From NCBI GenBank assembly GCA_018715425.1, contig DVLR01000378.1, positions 1-21,193 of the forward strand: a stretch of 21,193 bases of DNA. The letters run 5' to 3'. This DNA comes from Candidatus Merdenecus merdavium (GTDB taxonomy: Bacteria > Bacillota > Clostridia > Lachnospirales > Lachnospiraceae). The position numbers were made by a program, and so were the translations under genes. Every line of letters starts with the position of its first letter. Position 1 is the first letter of the stretch. Below are positions 1-10,989 of this stretch, in pieces. The notes under the pieces are model-generated. The model searched no databases. It was not told the DNA's origin and saw only the letters and a program-made list of their open reading frames with translations.

Positions 1-575
1 AATGGTCCATGTAAATAAGTTCCTATTACATTTTTATAAAGTACACCTTCTACTTGATCATGATCATTATTTCCTTTTCCATACAGAACTTTACCTAGAG
101 GTTTATTGTTTCCCAAGTAAGTTCGTCCACCATGATTTTCAAAACCCACTAATGGTAAATCAAATAATTCACAATCAATGACAATATTACCGATGAGTCT
201 TTTCTTTTCCTGCTGGGTATACATATCTATAATGCCAAGACCTTGAATCTTTTCTTCTCCAATTTGATAGTAATTTCCCAATAACTGGTATCCACCACAT
301 ACTGCTAAAACTACTCCACCACGTTCTACATAGGCTTTAAATTCTTCTTTTATTTTCTGAAGTCTATGACAGACAATCTGCTGTTCTCTGTCTGATCCGC
401 CTCCTAATAAAATAATATCTAATTTAGAAAAATCTATCTCATCTTCTAAATGGTATTCGATGACCTCTGAATCAATGCCACGCCAGTTAAGACGTTTTGA
501 CATACAGAGGATATTTCCTCTGTCACCATATAAATTTAATAGATCAGGATATAAATGTCCAATAGTAATCTTCAT
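1..575 (-). CDS. gatD: Lipid II isoglutaminyl synthase, glutaminase subunit GatD (3' end outside window)
   Basis: GatD is a class I glutamine amidotransferase that releases ammonia from glutamine; its partner MurT uses this to amidate the D-glutamate of the lipid II stem peptide at the cytoplasmic membrane face. I translated 191 codons from the ATG at 575 to the window edge. The start reads MKITIGHLYPDLLNLYGDRG, typical of the family. The nucleophile Cys93 sits in AVCGGYQLLG and the catalytic His189 in GTYLHGP, close to the positions known for Staphylococcus aureus GatD (Cys94, His189). Only a short C-terminal tail should be missing. The start lies one base after the murT stop, and the Shine-Dalgarno sequence GGAGAG is inside the murT end, so the two are translationally linked. 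A cobyric-acid-synthase-like paralogue is the alternative, but the MurT neighbour settles it. Confidence 0.93.
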   Translation of the reverse strand, partial: MKITIGHLYPDLLNLYGDRGNILCMSKRLNWRGIDSEVIEYHLEDEIDFSKLDIILLGGGSDREQQIVCHRLQKIKEEFKAYVERGGVVLAVCGGYQLLGNYYQIGEEKIQGLGIIDMYTQQEKKRLIGNIVIDCELFDLPLVGFENHGGRTYLGNNKPLGKVLYGKGNNDHDQVEGVLYKNVIGTYLHGP

Positions 576-576
576 T

Positions 577-1917
577 TTACTTACTCTCCTTTTCTATTTT
601 ATTTAAGATATTTTGTGTATCAAAAAGAGCTGTATAATTCACTAGTAAATAGAGATTGTTTACTCCAGAATCAATGACGTTTCTTATAGCAGTTTCAACT
701 TCTTTTTCCTGATAGGCTTTAATATCTACATATTTAAGCCTAATCAACATATCTAACCTTCTAATTCCACTGACAGTGATAGACTTAATACTTTCGTCAC
801 TGAATGAATCAAAATCCACATCCCATAACCATGAAATATCTCTCCCATCTTGTGCATGATCATTAATAACTAAAATAATATCCTTCGGTTTATCGTCTTC
901 CAATACAGCTTTTATATTCTGATTAAAACCAGCTGGATTCTTAGCTAAGTTTAAAATAATCCTACATCCATGGATCATAAACTCTTCATTTCTTCCATTT
1001 TGAGGATGGTAATCCTTTAATATTTTATCGAAATATTCTAACTCAAACCCTGCAGCCTTACCAGCACTATAGACAGCTAAAATATTATAGATATTATAGA
1101 ACCCTCTATAATTTGTTTTTATGGTACGCCCTTCAACATCAAATGAAATTCCATTTTTAAGCTGAACCTTATTTCCATCATAGGTCATCATAGGTCTTTT
1201 AAAATCACAATGATCACAGTGATAATTACCTAACTGGCTATAGTGATAAAAGTCATAAGTAAGTTTATTTCCACAGAAGGGACAAAAATTTCCCTCCCTT
1301 ATTTCTGCAGATGATACCTCAGTATTAACAGGCTCACTTACACCAAAATAAATGGTTTTTCTTTTGGATTTCATGGCTAATGACGTTATTAAAGAGTCAT
1401 CTCCATTAATGATTAATTTAACATCAGGTCTCATTTCAATAGCCTGTTGAAGGAGTTTCATGGTGGTATCAATTTCGCCGTAACGATCTAGTTGATCTCT
1501 AAATAAATTTGTAATGATCATATAATCTGGCTCAATATGAGGAAATACCTTCACTGTAGATGCTTCATCAATTTCGATACATGCATAATCGCTTTTTACA
1601 CTTCCAGACCAAGATGCCTGAGTGACAAATGCAGATACTACTCCATTTAACATATTAGATCCACTTCTATTACAGATTACTTTTTTATTTTGTGCTATGA
1701 ATGTGTCAGCCAGTAAGTTATTCGTAGTAGTCTTCCCATTGGTACCACAAACTACAAAGATTTCTTCCCTTACCTGTTTTGATAAATCCTTTAAGATATT
1801 AGGATATATTTTAAGTGCTATTTGACCAGGAAGAGTTTCTCCTTTCTTTCCAGTTATTTTACATATCACTTTTGTTATTTTACCGCTCCATACAGCGATG
1901 ATCCTGCGTATATTCAT
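577..1917 (-). CDS. murT: Lipid II isoglutaminyl synthase, Mur-ligase-like subunit MurT
   Basis: MurT activates the D-glutamate carboxylate of lipid II with ATP and joins it to ammonia from GatD, giving D-isoglutamine. The 446-residue protein has the Mur ligase P-loop GTNGKTTT at 58-65 and the NLFRDQLDRYGE motif at 137-148. A four-cysteine zinc ribbon (Cys212, 215, 234, 237) interrupts the ATPase domain, as is diagnostic for MurT. The C-terminal DUF1727 region contains NDHAQDGRDISWLWD at 352-366, whose Asp is known in S. aureus to complete the GatD active site. The frame stays open to 1971, but the start at 1917 is preferred: it has GGAGG seven bases upstream, and the family begins with a short helix like MNIRRIIAVWSGK. 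The extra 18 upstream residues look non-coding. murT is first in the pair with gatD. Confidence 0.94.
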   Translation of the reverse strand: MNIRRIIAVWSGKITKVICKITGKKGETLPGQIALKIYPNILKDLSKQVREEIFVVCGTNGKTTTNNLLADTFIAQNKKVICNRSGSNMLNGVVSAFVTQASWSGSVKSDYACIEIDEASTVKVFPHIEPDYMIITNLFRDQLDRYGEIDTTMKLLQQAIEMRPDVKLIINGDDSLITSLAMKSKRKTIYFGVSEPVNTEVSSAEIREGNFCPFCGNKLTYDFYHYSQLGNYHCDHCDFKRPMMTYDGNKVQLKNGISFDVEGRTIKTNYRGFYNIYNILAVYSAGKAAGFELEYFDKILKDYHPQNGRNEEFMIHGCRIILNLAKNPAGFNQNIKAVLEDDKPKDIILVINDHAQDGRDISWLWDVDFDSFSDESIKSITVSGIRRLDMLIRLKYVDIKAYQEKEVETAIRNVIDSGVNNLYLLVNYTALFDTQNILNKIEKESK

Positions 1918-1943
1918 TTGGTTCCTCCAAAGACTTCTAGTGC

Positions 1944-2012
1944 TTATATGTAAAGAACAGGAAACACCCATGGCATTTCAAGTCTTTCTGCTATAGACAT
2001 TTTATCACACAT
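1944..2012 (-). CDS. Possible 22-residue leader peptide upstream of murT
   Basis: A 22-codon frame begins at the ATG at 2012, five bases after AAAGGA, a reasonable Shine-Dalgarno sequence. It starts MCDKMSIAERLEMPW and ends 26 bases before the murT start. It has no recognisable family, and a sequence this short arises by chance in AT-rich DNA. A TAAAAT at 1999-2004 could instead be a murT -10 box, which would put transcription start inside this frame and rule out its translation from that promoter. Confidence 0.2.
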   Translation of the reverse strand: MCDKMSIAERLEMPWVFPVLYI

Positions 2013-2225
2013 ATTGTCCTTTGATAATATTTATTTCAAATATTCTTTGAGTAAAATATGATTAATATCATTTTTATCCATGATCCTTTCATATCTATAA
2101 TCTTTATACACTCCTTCATTTTTAGATTTCATTAATCATTGAGGAATTCTGGTGATAGAATAATTTTGTTATGCTTATGATATTTATTAAGAAATTAGTA
2201 TAACCGAAAAAACTTTAATTATCTT

Positions 2226-2267
2226 ATATAAAAAACCAGAGAAAATGTATTGTTATCTTCTCTGGTT
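2226..2267 (-). terminator. Intrinsic terminator of the dnaA-gyrA operon
   Basis: A perfect 10-bp inverted repeat (AACCAGAGAA at 2234-2243 with TTCTCTGGTT at 2258-2267, 14-base loop) lies 37 bases past the gyrA stop. Read on the minus strand it is followed by a run of T residues and then ATAT, the normal layout of a Rho-independent terminator. Confidence 0.9.
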
Positions 2268-2303
2268 CTCCTCTTATCTATTTTACTTTAAAAACTTATA
2301 ACC

Positions 2304-4823
2304 TTATTCTATAATTTGATCATGATCTTCCAGTTCTTCTTCCAACTGTTTTAATGTATCTTCTTCTGATACATTAGAACTTTCTCTTACTTTTGCAATA
2401 CTTGCAACCTTAATATCACTTTCTGTATCAATATTAATTAGTTTTACTCCAGAAGTAATTCTTCCTAAAACTGAAATATCTATACAGCCTGTACGAATGA
2501 TGATTCCTTCTGTAGTAATAATCATAATTTCATTCTCATTATTTACTGCCTTTACACCAACAACATTACCGGTTTTCTCTGTGATTTTATAACACTTAAC
2601 ACCTTTACCACCACGGTTTTGTGCTGAAAATTCTGACATAGCTGTACGTTTACCCATTCCATATTCGGAAATAAATAATAGATAGTTTCCTTGTGTATTC
2701 AACTGCATACCTATGACTTCATCCCCTGGAGACAGGTTCATTCCAATAACTCCCATAGAAGTTCTACCAGTGGATCTAACATCATTTTCGTTGAATCGAA
2801 TACACATACCATGTTTTGTAACAAGGACGATGTCTTTCTTCTTATTTGTAACTTTAACTTCTATCAACTCATCGTCTTCACGAAGTCCTATGGCTGCTAA
2901 CCCTGTTTTACGAACGTTAGCATAATCAGTAATTGGGGTCTTCTTAACGATACCATTTTTTGTAGCCATAAACAAATATTTGCCTTCTTTATACTCCTTC
3001 ATTGGGATAATAGCTGTAATATTTTCTTCTGGCATTAATTGTAGAAGGTTGATAATTGCAGTTCCCCTAGCAGTACGACTGGCTTCTGGAATTTCATAAG
3101 CCTTTAGACGATAGACCCTACCTGTACTAGTAAAGAACATGAGATAATGGTGGGTGGTAGTAATAAGAAGATCCTCAATATAATCATCTTCTATGGTCTG
3201 CATTCCTTTAATTCCTTTACCACCTCTGTTTTGACTCTTAAAATTATCAATGGTCATACGCTTAATATAACCTAATTTTGTCATAGCAATGACCGTATTT
3301 TCTACTGGAATCAAATCTTCCATGGAAAGATCATATTCATCATATCCTATAGAAGTTCTCCTTTCATCGCCATATTTTTCTTTTATTATTAAAATTTCCT
3401 CTTTTATAACACCTAGAAGTAATTTTCTATCGGATAAAATAGATTTCAAATACTTAATTTTTTCCATTAACTCACGGTACTCTGTTTCAAGTTTTTCTCT
3501 TTCCAAACCTGTTAAAGCACGAAGTCTCATATCTACAATAGCTTGAGCTTGAACATCTGTTAAGTTAAAACGTTCAATCAATCCTTCTTTTGCTATCTGA
3601 GTATTCTTAGAAGCCCGGATAATCCTAATAACCTCATCAATATGATCAAGAGCTTTTAATAAACCTTCTAAAATATGTGCCCGCTCTTCTGCTTTATTTA
3701 ATTCATATTGAGTTCTTCTTGTAACAACTTCCTCTTGATGCGCTAAATATTGGGACAACATCTCATGAATATTCATAACACGTGGTTCATTATTAACTAG
3801 TGCTAACATAATCACACCAAAAGTATCTTGTAATTGAGTATGCTTATATAATAAATTTAAAATAACATTGGCATTAGCATCTCTTCTTAGTTCAACACAG
3901 ATACGCATACCAGATCTGTCAGACTCATCTCGCAAGTCCGTGATTCCATCAATTTTTTTATCTCTAACTAGCTCTGCTATTTTTTCAATTAGTCTTGCTT
4001 TATTTACCATATATGGTAATTCCGTAATGATAATTCTACTCTTACCATTAGGCATGGTTTCTATATCCGTAACACCACGGACTCTTATTTTACCTCTACC
4101 TGTGCGATATGCTTCTTCGATGGCTCTTGTACCTAAAATTTGACCTCCAGTAGGAAAGTCAGGACCTGTGATCACCCTAAGCAACTCTTCAATCTCTGTT
4201 TCTCTATCTTCTAAAATAATATTATCTATAATTTTTACTACGGCATTTATAATTTCTCTTAGATTATGTGGAGGTATATTGGTAGCCATACCTACAGCAA
4301 TTCCTGATGTACCATTCACAAGGAGGTTGGGATACCTAGATGGCAGAATGACAGGTTCTTTTTCTGTTTCATCAAAGTTAGGAGCAAAATCTACTGTATT
4401 TTTATTAATGTCCGCCAACATCTCCATAGAAATTTTACTTAACCTTGCTTCTGTATAACGCATGGCTGCAGCTCCATCGCCATCTACAGAACCAAAGTTC
4501 CCATGACCATCTACTAAAGGATATCTAGTGGACCAATCCTGCGCTAAATTAACCAGTGCACCATAAATGGAACTATCACCATGAGGGTGATATTTACCCA
4601 TAGTATCGCCGACGATACGAGCACATTTTCTATGCGGTTTGTCTGGCCCATTATTAAGCTCTATCATTGAAAATAAAATTCTTCTTTGAACTGGCTTAAG
4701 ACCATCTCTTACATCTGGTAAAGCACGAGAAGCAATAACACTCATGGCATACTCAATGTAGGATTGTTCCATTGTCTTTTTCAGATCAATGTCATGGACC
4801 TTATCAAAAATATTATCTTCCAT
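2304..4823 (-). CDS. gyrA: DNA gyrase subunit A
   Basis: GyrA is the breakage-reunion subunit of the A2B2 gyrase, which introduces negative supercoils using ATP hydrolysed by GyrB. The 839-residue protein has the winged-helix domain with the catalytic tyrosine Tyr123 in [14 protein letters not shown], the tower and coiled-coil region (about 370-490), and the C-terminal beta-pinwheel with the GyrA box QNRGGKG at 531-537. A second copy of QNRGGKG occurs at 735-741. The C-terminal 25 residues are strongly acidic. In the quinolone-resistance region [17 protein letters not shown], Ser84 matches E. coli Ser83, but Gly88 occupies the place of E. coli Asp87. The start has GGAGG ten bases upstream and lies 19 bases after the gyrB stop, so both subunits come from one transcript. 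ParC is the main alternative and is excluded by the GyrA box and the gyrB neighbour. Confidence 0.98.
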   Translation of the reverse strand: MEDNIFDKVHDIDLKKTMEQSYIEYAMSVIASRALPDVRDGLKPVQRRILFSMIELNNGPDKPHRKCARIVGDTMGKYHPHGDSSIYGALVNLAQDWSTRYPLVDGHGNFGSVDGDGAAAMRYTEARLSKISMEMLADINKNTVDFAPNFDETEKEPVILPSRYPNLLVNGTSGIAVGMATNIPPHNLREIINAVVKIIDNIILEDRETEIEELLRVITGPDFPTGGQILGTRAIEEAYRTGRGKIRVRGVTDIETMPNGKSRIIITELPYMVNKARLIEKIAELVRDKKIDGITDLRDESDRSGMRICVELRRDANANVILNLLYKHTQLQDTFGVIMLALVNNEPRVMNIHEMLSQYLAHQEEVVTRRTQYELNKAEERAHILEGLLKALDHIDEVIRIIRASKNTQIAKEGLIERFNLTDVQAQAIVDMRLRALTGLEREKLETEYRELMEKIKYLKSILSDRKLLLGVIKEEILIIKEKYGDERRTSIGYDEYDLSMEDLIPVENTVIAMTKLGYIKRMTIDNFKSQNRGGKGIKGMQTIEDDYIEDLLITTTHHYLMFFTSTGRVYRLKAYEIPEASRTARGTAIINLLQLMPEENITAIIPMKEYKEGKYLFMATKNGIVKKTPITDYANVRKTGLAAIGLREDDELIEVKVTNKKKDIVLVTKHGMCIRFNENDVRSTGRTSMGVIGMNLSPGDEVIGMQLNTQGNYLLFISEYGMGKRTAMSEFSAQNRGGKGVKCYKITEKTGNVVGVKAVNNENEIMIITTEGIIIRTGCIDISVLGRITSGVKLINIDTESDIKVASIAKVRESSNVSEEDTLKQLEEELEDHDQIIE

Positions 4824-4842
4824 TTTTTATATCCTCCAAAAT

Positions 4843-6759
<1,917 letters not shown>

Positions 6760-6829
6760 TTATTTCCTCCTAATATTCCCCTCTCATATAAAAAAGGGAA
6801 CTTCCATTACTTTCATCCCCAAAATACAA

Positions 6830-6850
6830 AAGAGGGATTTTAAACCTCTT
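6830..6850 (-). terminator. Weak hairpin at the recF-gyrB junction
   Basis: AAGAGG at 6830-6835 pairs with CCTCTT at 6845-6850 around a nine-base loop. On the minus strand the stem begins at the recF stop codon and is followed by TTGTATTTT. The stem is only six pairs, so it may be a partial terminator, an mRNA processing site or chance. Confidence 0.35.
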
Positions 6851-7955
6851 ACCTTAAGCTACTTCCAGGGTACTCGCCATTATATACTGCTCCTTCCACT
6901 ACATGAAACACTTTATCTATAGTAAAATGATGAATGATAAAATCATCTAATCCAGTACAAGTAATCATAGTCTGAATATTATGAATACTCTCTAGTAAAT
7001 AGTTTTGCCTATTACTATCTAATTCAGACAAAACATCATCTAATAATAAAACTGGTGTTTCCTTGGTTGCTTGTTTAACAAGCTCTATCTCTGCTAACTT
7101 TAGGGATAAAGCTGCCGTTCTTTGCTGTCCTTGAGAACCATATTTTCTAATATCAATCCCCTTTATGTTAAAACATAGATCATCTCTGTGAGGTCCTACT
7201 GAAGTTGTTTTAAATTTAATATCTTTTTCTTTATTTCTTGATAATTCTTCGGCAATTTTCTCTTCTGTCACATTTGGTTCATATTCCAATAAAATCTCTT
7301 CTTTATCTCCAGATAACTTCTTGTGGATATGAAAAATAATCTCATTTAATTCCTCAATAAATGTTCTTCTCATTTTTATAATAGATGATCCATACCTTAC
7401 CATCTGCTCATCCCATATCTCTAAAGTATCTTGATACTCGGGATGAAAGCTCATCTCCTTAAGAAGCTTATTTCTTTGATGAACAACCTTGTTATAGTTG
7501 ATCAGATCAGAGAGATAGATTTTATTTAGTTGACATAACTCTGCATCAATAAATCTTCTTCTTTCCGATGGACCATTTTTTATAATATTTAAATCTTCAG
7601 GTGAAAAAAATACAATATTGATTATTCCAAAAAGTTCACTTGCTTTTTTTATAGGAATACCATTAATAGCAATGCCTTTACTTTTATTCTTCTTAATATG
7701 CATATCAATTCTATAAGACATTTGTGTTCGTTTGATCATCATCCGAATATGAGCTTCATCTTGTTCAAACCGAATCATCTCACGGTCTTTGCTTCCCTTA
7801 TGGGATTTTGTGGTTCCACAAAGATAAATAGCTTCCAGAATATTGGTTTTTCCTTGGGCATTGTCTCCATAAAAGATATTGGTTCCATTTTCAAATTCTA
7901 CATGTAAAGTACTATAATTTCTGAAATTATTCAGCTCAATGGATTCTATATTCAT
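6849..7955 (-). CDS. recF: DNA replication and repair protein RecF
   Basis: RecF is an SMC-like ABC ATPase that binds gapped DNA and helps RecO and RecR load RecA at stalled forks. The 368 residues contain Walker A GDNAQGKTN at 30-38, the ABC signature GSQGQQRT at 273-280, Walker B PVLLLDD at 301-307 and the D-loop SELD at 310-313. The region between (about 120-270) corresponds to the arm domain. The start at 7955 follows the yaaA stop by 14 bases with only a weak ribosome binding site (GGTG), consistent with coupling to yaaA. An overlapping upstream ATG reaches a stop within five codons and is not the start. Confidence 0.97.
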   Translation of the reverse strand: MNIESIELNNFRNYSTLHVEFENGTNIFYGDNAQGKTNILEAIYLCGTTKSHKGSKDREMIRFEQDEAHIRMMIKRTQMSYRIDMHIKKNKSKGIAINGIPIKKASELFGIINIVFFSPEDLNIIKNGPSERRRFIDAELCQLNKIYLSDLINYNKVVHQRNKLLKEMSFHPEYQDTLEIWDEQMVRYGSSIIKMRRTFIEELNEIIFHIHKKLSGDKEEILLEYEPNVTEEKIAEELSRNKEKDIKFKTTSVGPHRDDLCFNIKGIDIRKYGSQGQQRTAALSLKLAEIELVKQATKETPVLLLDDVLSELDSNRQNYLLESIHNIQTMITCTGLDDFIIHHFTIDKVFHVVEGAVYNGEYPGSSLR

Positions 7956-7969
7956 ACTTGCACCATTTA

Positions 7970-8179
7970 TTATTTCTTAATCTGTATTGTATTTCCATCA
8001 AATTGGACCTCATCATTTTCATAGAGCTTTCTACCTCTTCGAGTCTCTATTTCTCCATTGACTTTTACTAATCCATCTTGAATGACTTCTTTTGCAAACG
8101 TTCCTGAATCTACCAATCCACAAGCTTTTAAAGCTTGACCTAATTTAATAAATTCTTCTCTTAAATGAATAATTTCCAT
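7970..8179 (-). CDS. yaaA: S4-domain RNA-binding protein YaaA/RlbA
   Basis: This 69-residue protein is essentially one S4 RNA-binding domain: a basic helical part with LREEFIKLGQALKACGLVDSG, then the strand region GLVKVNGEIETRRGRKL. In Bacillus and many Clostridia the same small gene sits between dnaN and recF. Its exact RNA target is not established; a link to ribosome assembly is commonly assumed from the domain. GGAGG lies five bases before the ATG. It is separated from dnaN by 14 bases and from recF by 14 bases, so it is a fixed member of the operon. Confidence 0.93.
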   Translation of the reverse strand: MEIIHLREEFIKLGQALKACGLVDSGTFAKEVIQDGLVKVNGEIETRRGRKLYENDEVQFDGNTIQIKK

Positions 8180-8193
8180 AAGACCTCCATCTT

Positions 8194-9303
8194 CTAACTT
8201 GCAGTATTAAAATTAATAGGTAGAATTAAATAAGTATATCTATCATGATCATCTCTTATAAAACATGGTGCTTTTGGATTCACCAGATATATGGATATTT
8301 CTTCATCATCAATGACACGAAGAGAATCAATTAAAAATTTAGGATTGAAACCAATTAAAATATCCTTTCCTTCTTTTGTAATAGCAATTTCTTCGTTCAT
8401 GGATCCTATTTGAGATTTTATTTTCAGCTCCATAGAGCCATCCTCTATTTGCATAATAATCGGTTTTTTATCACCTTCTTTTACTAAAAGAGTTGCTCTA
8501 TCAATACAATTTAAAAATTCTTTTTTATTTATTTTTACCTTTGTTTCATAATCATTTGAAAGCATTTGATCAATTCTAAAATACTCTCCTTCAATAAGAC
8601 GAGAAACTACAACTGTTTGATCAAATTCAAAGACAATATGATTATTAGTGAAAAATATCTTCACTTCATCGTTTACTTCACCAGATAAAATTTTGCTAAT
8701 CTCTATTAATGTTTTACCTGGAACAACCACTTTTCTAGATCCATAGTTTTCTTTTAATTCTAACTTACGAATGGAAATTCTATGTCCATCAAGAGAAACA
8801 ACCTTTAGTTCGTCATTATTTATTTCAAATAATTCTCCTGTCATCATTTTATTATTTTCATTATCTGCTATAGAAAAGATTGTCTGTCTAATAATTTCTT
8901 TTAAATTAAATTGAGATAATGAAATAAAATCATTTTTTTCAATATAAGGGAGGTAAGAAAAATCTTCACCTGATTTACCTGATATATTAAATTTTGCTTT
9001 TTCACAAGTAATAATGGTATTTAAATTCTGATCTGTTTCTATGGTAACATCACTATCCGGAAGTTTTCTAACGATTTCAGAAAAAAACTTAGCATCTAAG
9101 GCAATAATTCCTTTTTCAATGACCTGTCCTTCTACCTTTGTTTCTATTCCTAATTCCATATCATTTGACGTGAACTTAATTTCATTAGTGGAAGCATCAA
9201 TTAAAATACATTCTAATATAGACATGGTTGTTTTAGATGGAACAGCCTTTAAAACAATGTTAACACCTTTTAATAAATTGGATTTTGAAAATATTAATTT
9301 CAT
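8194..9303 (-). CDS. dnaN: DNA polymerase III beta subunit (sliding clamp)
   Basis: DnaN forms the ring-shaped dimer that tethers DNA polymerase III and other partners to DNA. The chosen 369-residue product begins MKLIFSKSNLLKGVNIVLKA and shows the three clamp domains of about 120 residues each, with the usual EIVRKLPDSDVTIE segment in the first and VSLDGHRISIRKL in the second. The frame is open upstream to 9390, but AAAGGAG stands ten bases before the ATG at 9303 and the family begins there; the extra 29 residues fall in the promoter and DnaA-box spacer. A DnaA-box-like TGTGAATAA lies between the ribosome binding site and the start codon. Confidence 0.97.
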   Translation of the reverse strand: MKLIFSKSNLLKGVNIVLKAVPSKTTMSILECILIDASTNEIKFTSNDMELGIETKVEGQVIEKGIIALDAKFFSEIVRKLPDSDVTIETDQNLNTIITCEKAKFNISGKSGEDFSYLPYIEKNDFISLSQFNLKEIIRQTIFSIADNENNKMMTGELFEINNDELKVVSLDGHRISIRKLELKENYGSRKVVVPGKTLIEISKILSGEVNDEVKIFFTNNHIVFEFDQTVVVSRLIEGEYFRIDQMLSNDYETKVKINKKEFLNCIDRATLLVKEGDKKPIIMQIEDGSMELKIKSQIGSMNEEIAITKEGKDILIGFNPKFLIDSLRVIDDEEISIYLVNPKAPCFIRDDHDRYTYLILPINFNTAS

Positions 9304-9587
9304 ACTGTGAATAACTCCTTTCGGTTTTGCATTTAAATAAATAGAAAGAAAATCCGTAGTAACCTTCATAGGGGATGTGAGTTTGTTCATAAACCTTTAA
9401 AGCCCATAAAACACTAGGAGAAGCAAACAGGACAAGTATGTGAAAAAGTCCTCTTTCCATATGGGATAAATGAAAAGTTATTAACATTTGCCCTTGAAGT
9501 TATAAACTATACACACATTTAAAGAGCGTTATCAACATAAAATGTGAATAACTTTCTCGTATCAAAAGGATGATGTGTATATTTATC
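9304..9587. other. dnaA-dnaN spacer with DnaA boxes (second part of oriC)
   Basis: This 284-base non-coding stretch contains DnaA-box-like sites: TGTGAATAA at 9306-9314 and 9543-9551, TTATCAACA at 9529-9537 (each one base from the consensus TTATCCACA), and the weaker TTATTAACA at 9478-9486. In Bacillus subtilis the region unwound at initiation lies in the matching spacer after dnaA, so this may be the unwinding side of a bipartite origin. A 75-codon frame crossing it on the minus strand is not a gene: it overlaps the dnaN promoter and has no ribosome binding site or family. Confidence 0.65.
9506..9535 (-). promoter_or_regulatory. Candidate dnaN promoter overlapped by a DnaA box
   Basis: On the minus strand, TTGATA (9530-9535) and TATAGT (9506-9511) are separated by 18 bases. 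The -35 hexamer lies within the DnaA box TTATCAACA at 9529-9537, so DnaA bound there would be expected to repress dnaN transcription from this site. Confidence 0.55.
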
Positions 9588-10955
9588 TTATTGGTTTGGG
9601 TTAATTTTCTTTCTTATGGTATCTATAGTATTCCTAGTTGCTTCCGATTTTTGAACTTCATTAGATATCTTATCGGCTCCATGAATAATAGTGGTATGAT
9701 CTCTTTTACCAAGTAGATTACCAATGGTTTTTAGTGGGGCATCTGTCATATCTCTACAAAGATACATGGCTATTTGTCTAGGAAAAACGATTTCTGCATT
9801 TCTTTTATTTCCTGCTATATCCGCGGAGGAAATATGAAAGTGTTCTGCAACTACTTGAATTATTAGTTCAGGAGTCACCTCTCTTTTTTCATCTGGCGAT
9901 ATAATATCTTTTAAAGCCGTTTCTGCAAGAGCAACATTAATCTCACGTTGTTCTAAGTTAGAATAGGCAATTAATTTATTTAATGCACCTTCAAGTTCTC
10001 TAATATTTGATTTTATATTTGTAGCAATATATTTAATGACCTCATCATCAATATTATAGCCATCAAGTTCTTCCTTTTTTCTTAAAATTGCCATTCTTGT
10101 TTCGTAATCCGGTGAGGAGATATCGGCGATAAGTCCCCATTCGAAACGAGATCTTAGTCTGGCTTCTAATGTTTCCATGTCTTTTGGTGGCTTATCACTG
10201 GAGATAATAATTTGTTTTTTTGCACCGTGAAGATCGTTAAAAGTATGGAAGAATTCCTCTTGGGTACTTTCTTTACCTATAATAAATTGAACATCATCAA
10301 TAAGAAGTACATCAATATTTCTATACTTCTCTCTAAATTTACTCATAGCTGTGTTATTTCCATTACGAATTGCTTCGATTAGTTCGTTTGTAAAGTATTC
10401 GCTAGTAACATATAATACCTTTGTTCCTGGATTTTTTTCTAAAATAAAATGAGCAATGGAATGCATCAAGTGAGTTTTACCAAGTCCAACACCTCCATAT
10501 AAGAATAAAGGATTGTACATTTCGCCCGGAGTTTCTGCTACTGCTAATGAGGCTGCATGAGCAAAATTATTATTTCCACCCACCACAAAAGTATCAAAGG
10601 TATACTTTGGATTTAAATTGGCTTTTTCTAAGTTTTCATTTAAATTTAAGCTGGTTGGTGTAAGATTTACCTGCTTTACTTCTTTTTCCTTTGCTTGTTC
10701 GGGTAAAATAAATTCTATTTCACAATCTAACCCAGTAACTTCAGCTATTGCGACTTGAATTGGTAGTGTATATTTCTTACTAATATAATTAAGTCCCATT
10801 TGTTGATCAGATGGAACTAAAATATAAGCGACATTATTCTCTACACTATGAATTGTAAGGGGCAAGAGCCATGTTTTAAAAGAAACATCAGACAACTCGT
10901 GTTCTTTCTTTACGGTATCTAAAATTTCTTTCCATTTTTCATTTATGATGTTCAT
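9588..10955 (-). CDS. dnaA: Chromosomal replication initiator protein DnaA
   Basis: DnaA binds 9-base boxes at the origin, oligomerises with ATP and melts the DNA to allow helicase loading; it also acts as a transcription factor. The 455-residue product has domain I (about 1-85, with FKTWLLPL), a short linker, the AAA+ domain with Walker A GGVGLGKTH at 154-162, Walker B LLIDDVQF at 217-224 and the arginine-finger region EARLRSRFEWGL, and domain IV with the box-recognition motif KRDHTTIIHG at 417-426. The frame extends to 11015, but MNIINEKW at 10955 matches family N-termini and has AAGGAG ten bases upstream. The upstream extension would run through the leader hairpin. Boxes on both sides of the gene indicate autoregulation. 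Confidence 0.98.
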   Translation of the reverse strand: MNIINEKWKEILDTVKKEHELSDVSFKTWLLPLTIHSVENNVAYILVPSDQQMGLNYISKKYTLPIQVAIAEVTGLDCEIEFILPEQAKEKEVKQVNLTPTSLNLNENLEKANLNPKYTFDTFVVGGNNNFAHAASLAVAETPGEMYNPLFLYGGVGLGKTHLMHSIAHFILEKNPGTKVLYVTSEYFTNELIEAIRNGNNTAMSKFREKYRNIDVLLIDDVQFIIGKESTQEEFFHTFNDLHGAKKQIIISSDKPPKDMETLEARLRSRFEWGLIADISSPDYETRMAILRKKEELDGYNIDDEVIKYIATNIKSNIRELEGALNKLIAYSNLEQREINVALAETALKDIISPDEKREVTPELIIQVVAEHFHISSADIAGNKRNAEIVFPRQIAMYLCRDMTDAPLKTIGNLLGKRDHTTIIHGADKISNEVQKSEATRNTIDTIRKKINPNQ

Positions 10956-10989
10956 TAATATAAATCTCCTTACGTAGTATGTGCACAAC

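Larger units (their letters stand above)
1918..2303. other. Intergenic region between gyrA and murT
   Basis: AT-rich gap holding the gyrA terminator (described separately) and the presumed murT promoter. No strong -35/-10 pair is visible for murT; the best -10 is TAAAAT on the minus strand at 1999-2004 with a poor -35. A 33-codon minus-strand frame at 2031-2132 (starting MKSKNEGVYKDYRYERIM) lacks a ribosome binding site and is probably not a gene, though it could be a remnant. Nothing else stands out. Confidence 0.6.

Noticed and set aside
1918..1971. N-terminal extension of murT by 18 residues
   Set aside because: No ribosome binding site for the ATG at 1971, and GGAGG sits before the family-like start at 1917.
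9260..9487. 75-codon minus-strand frame over the dnaN start and promoter region
   Set aside because: Overlaps dnaN and its control region, no family, no ribosome binding site; the spacer carries DnaA boxes instead.
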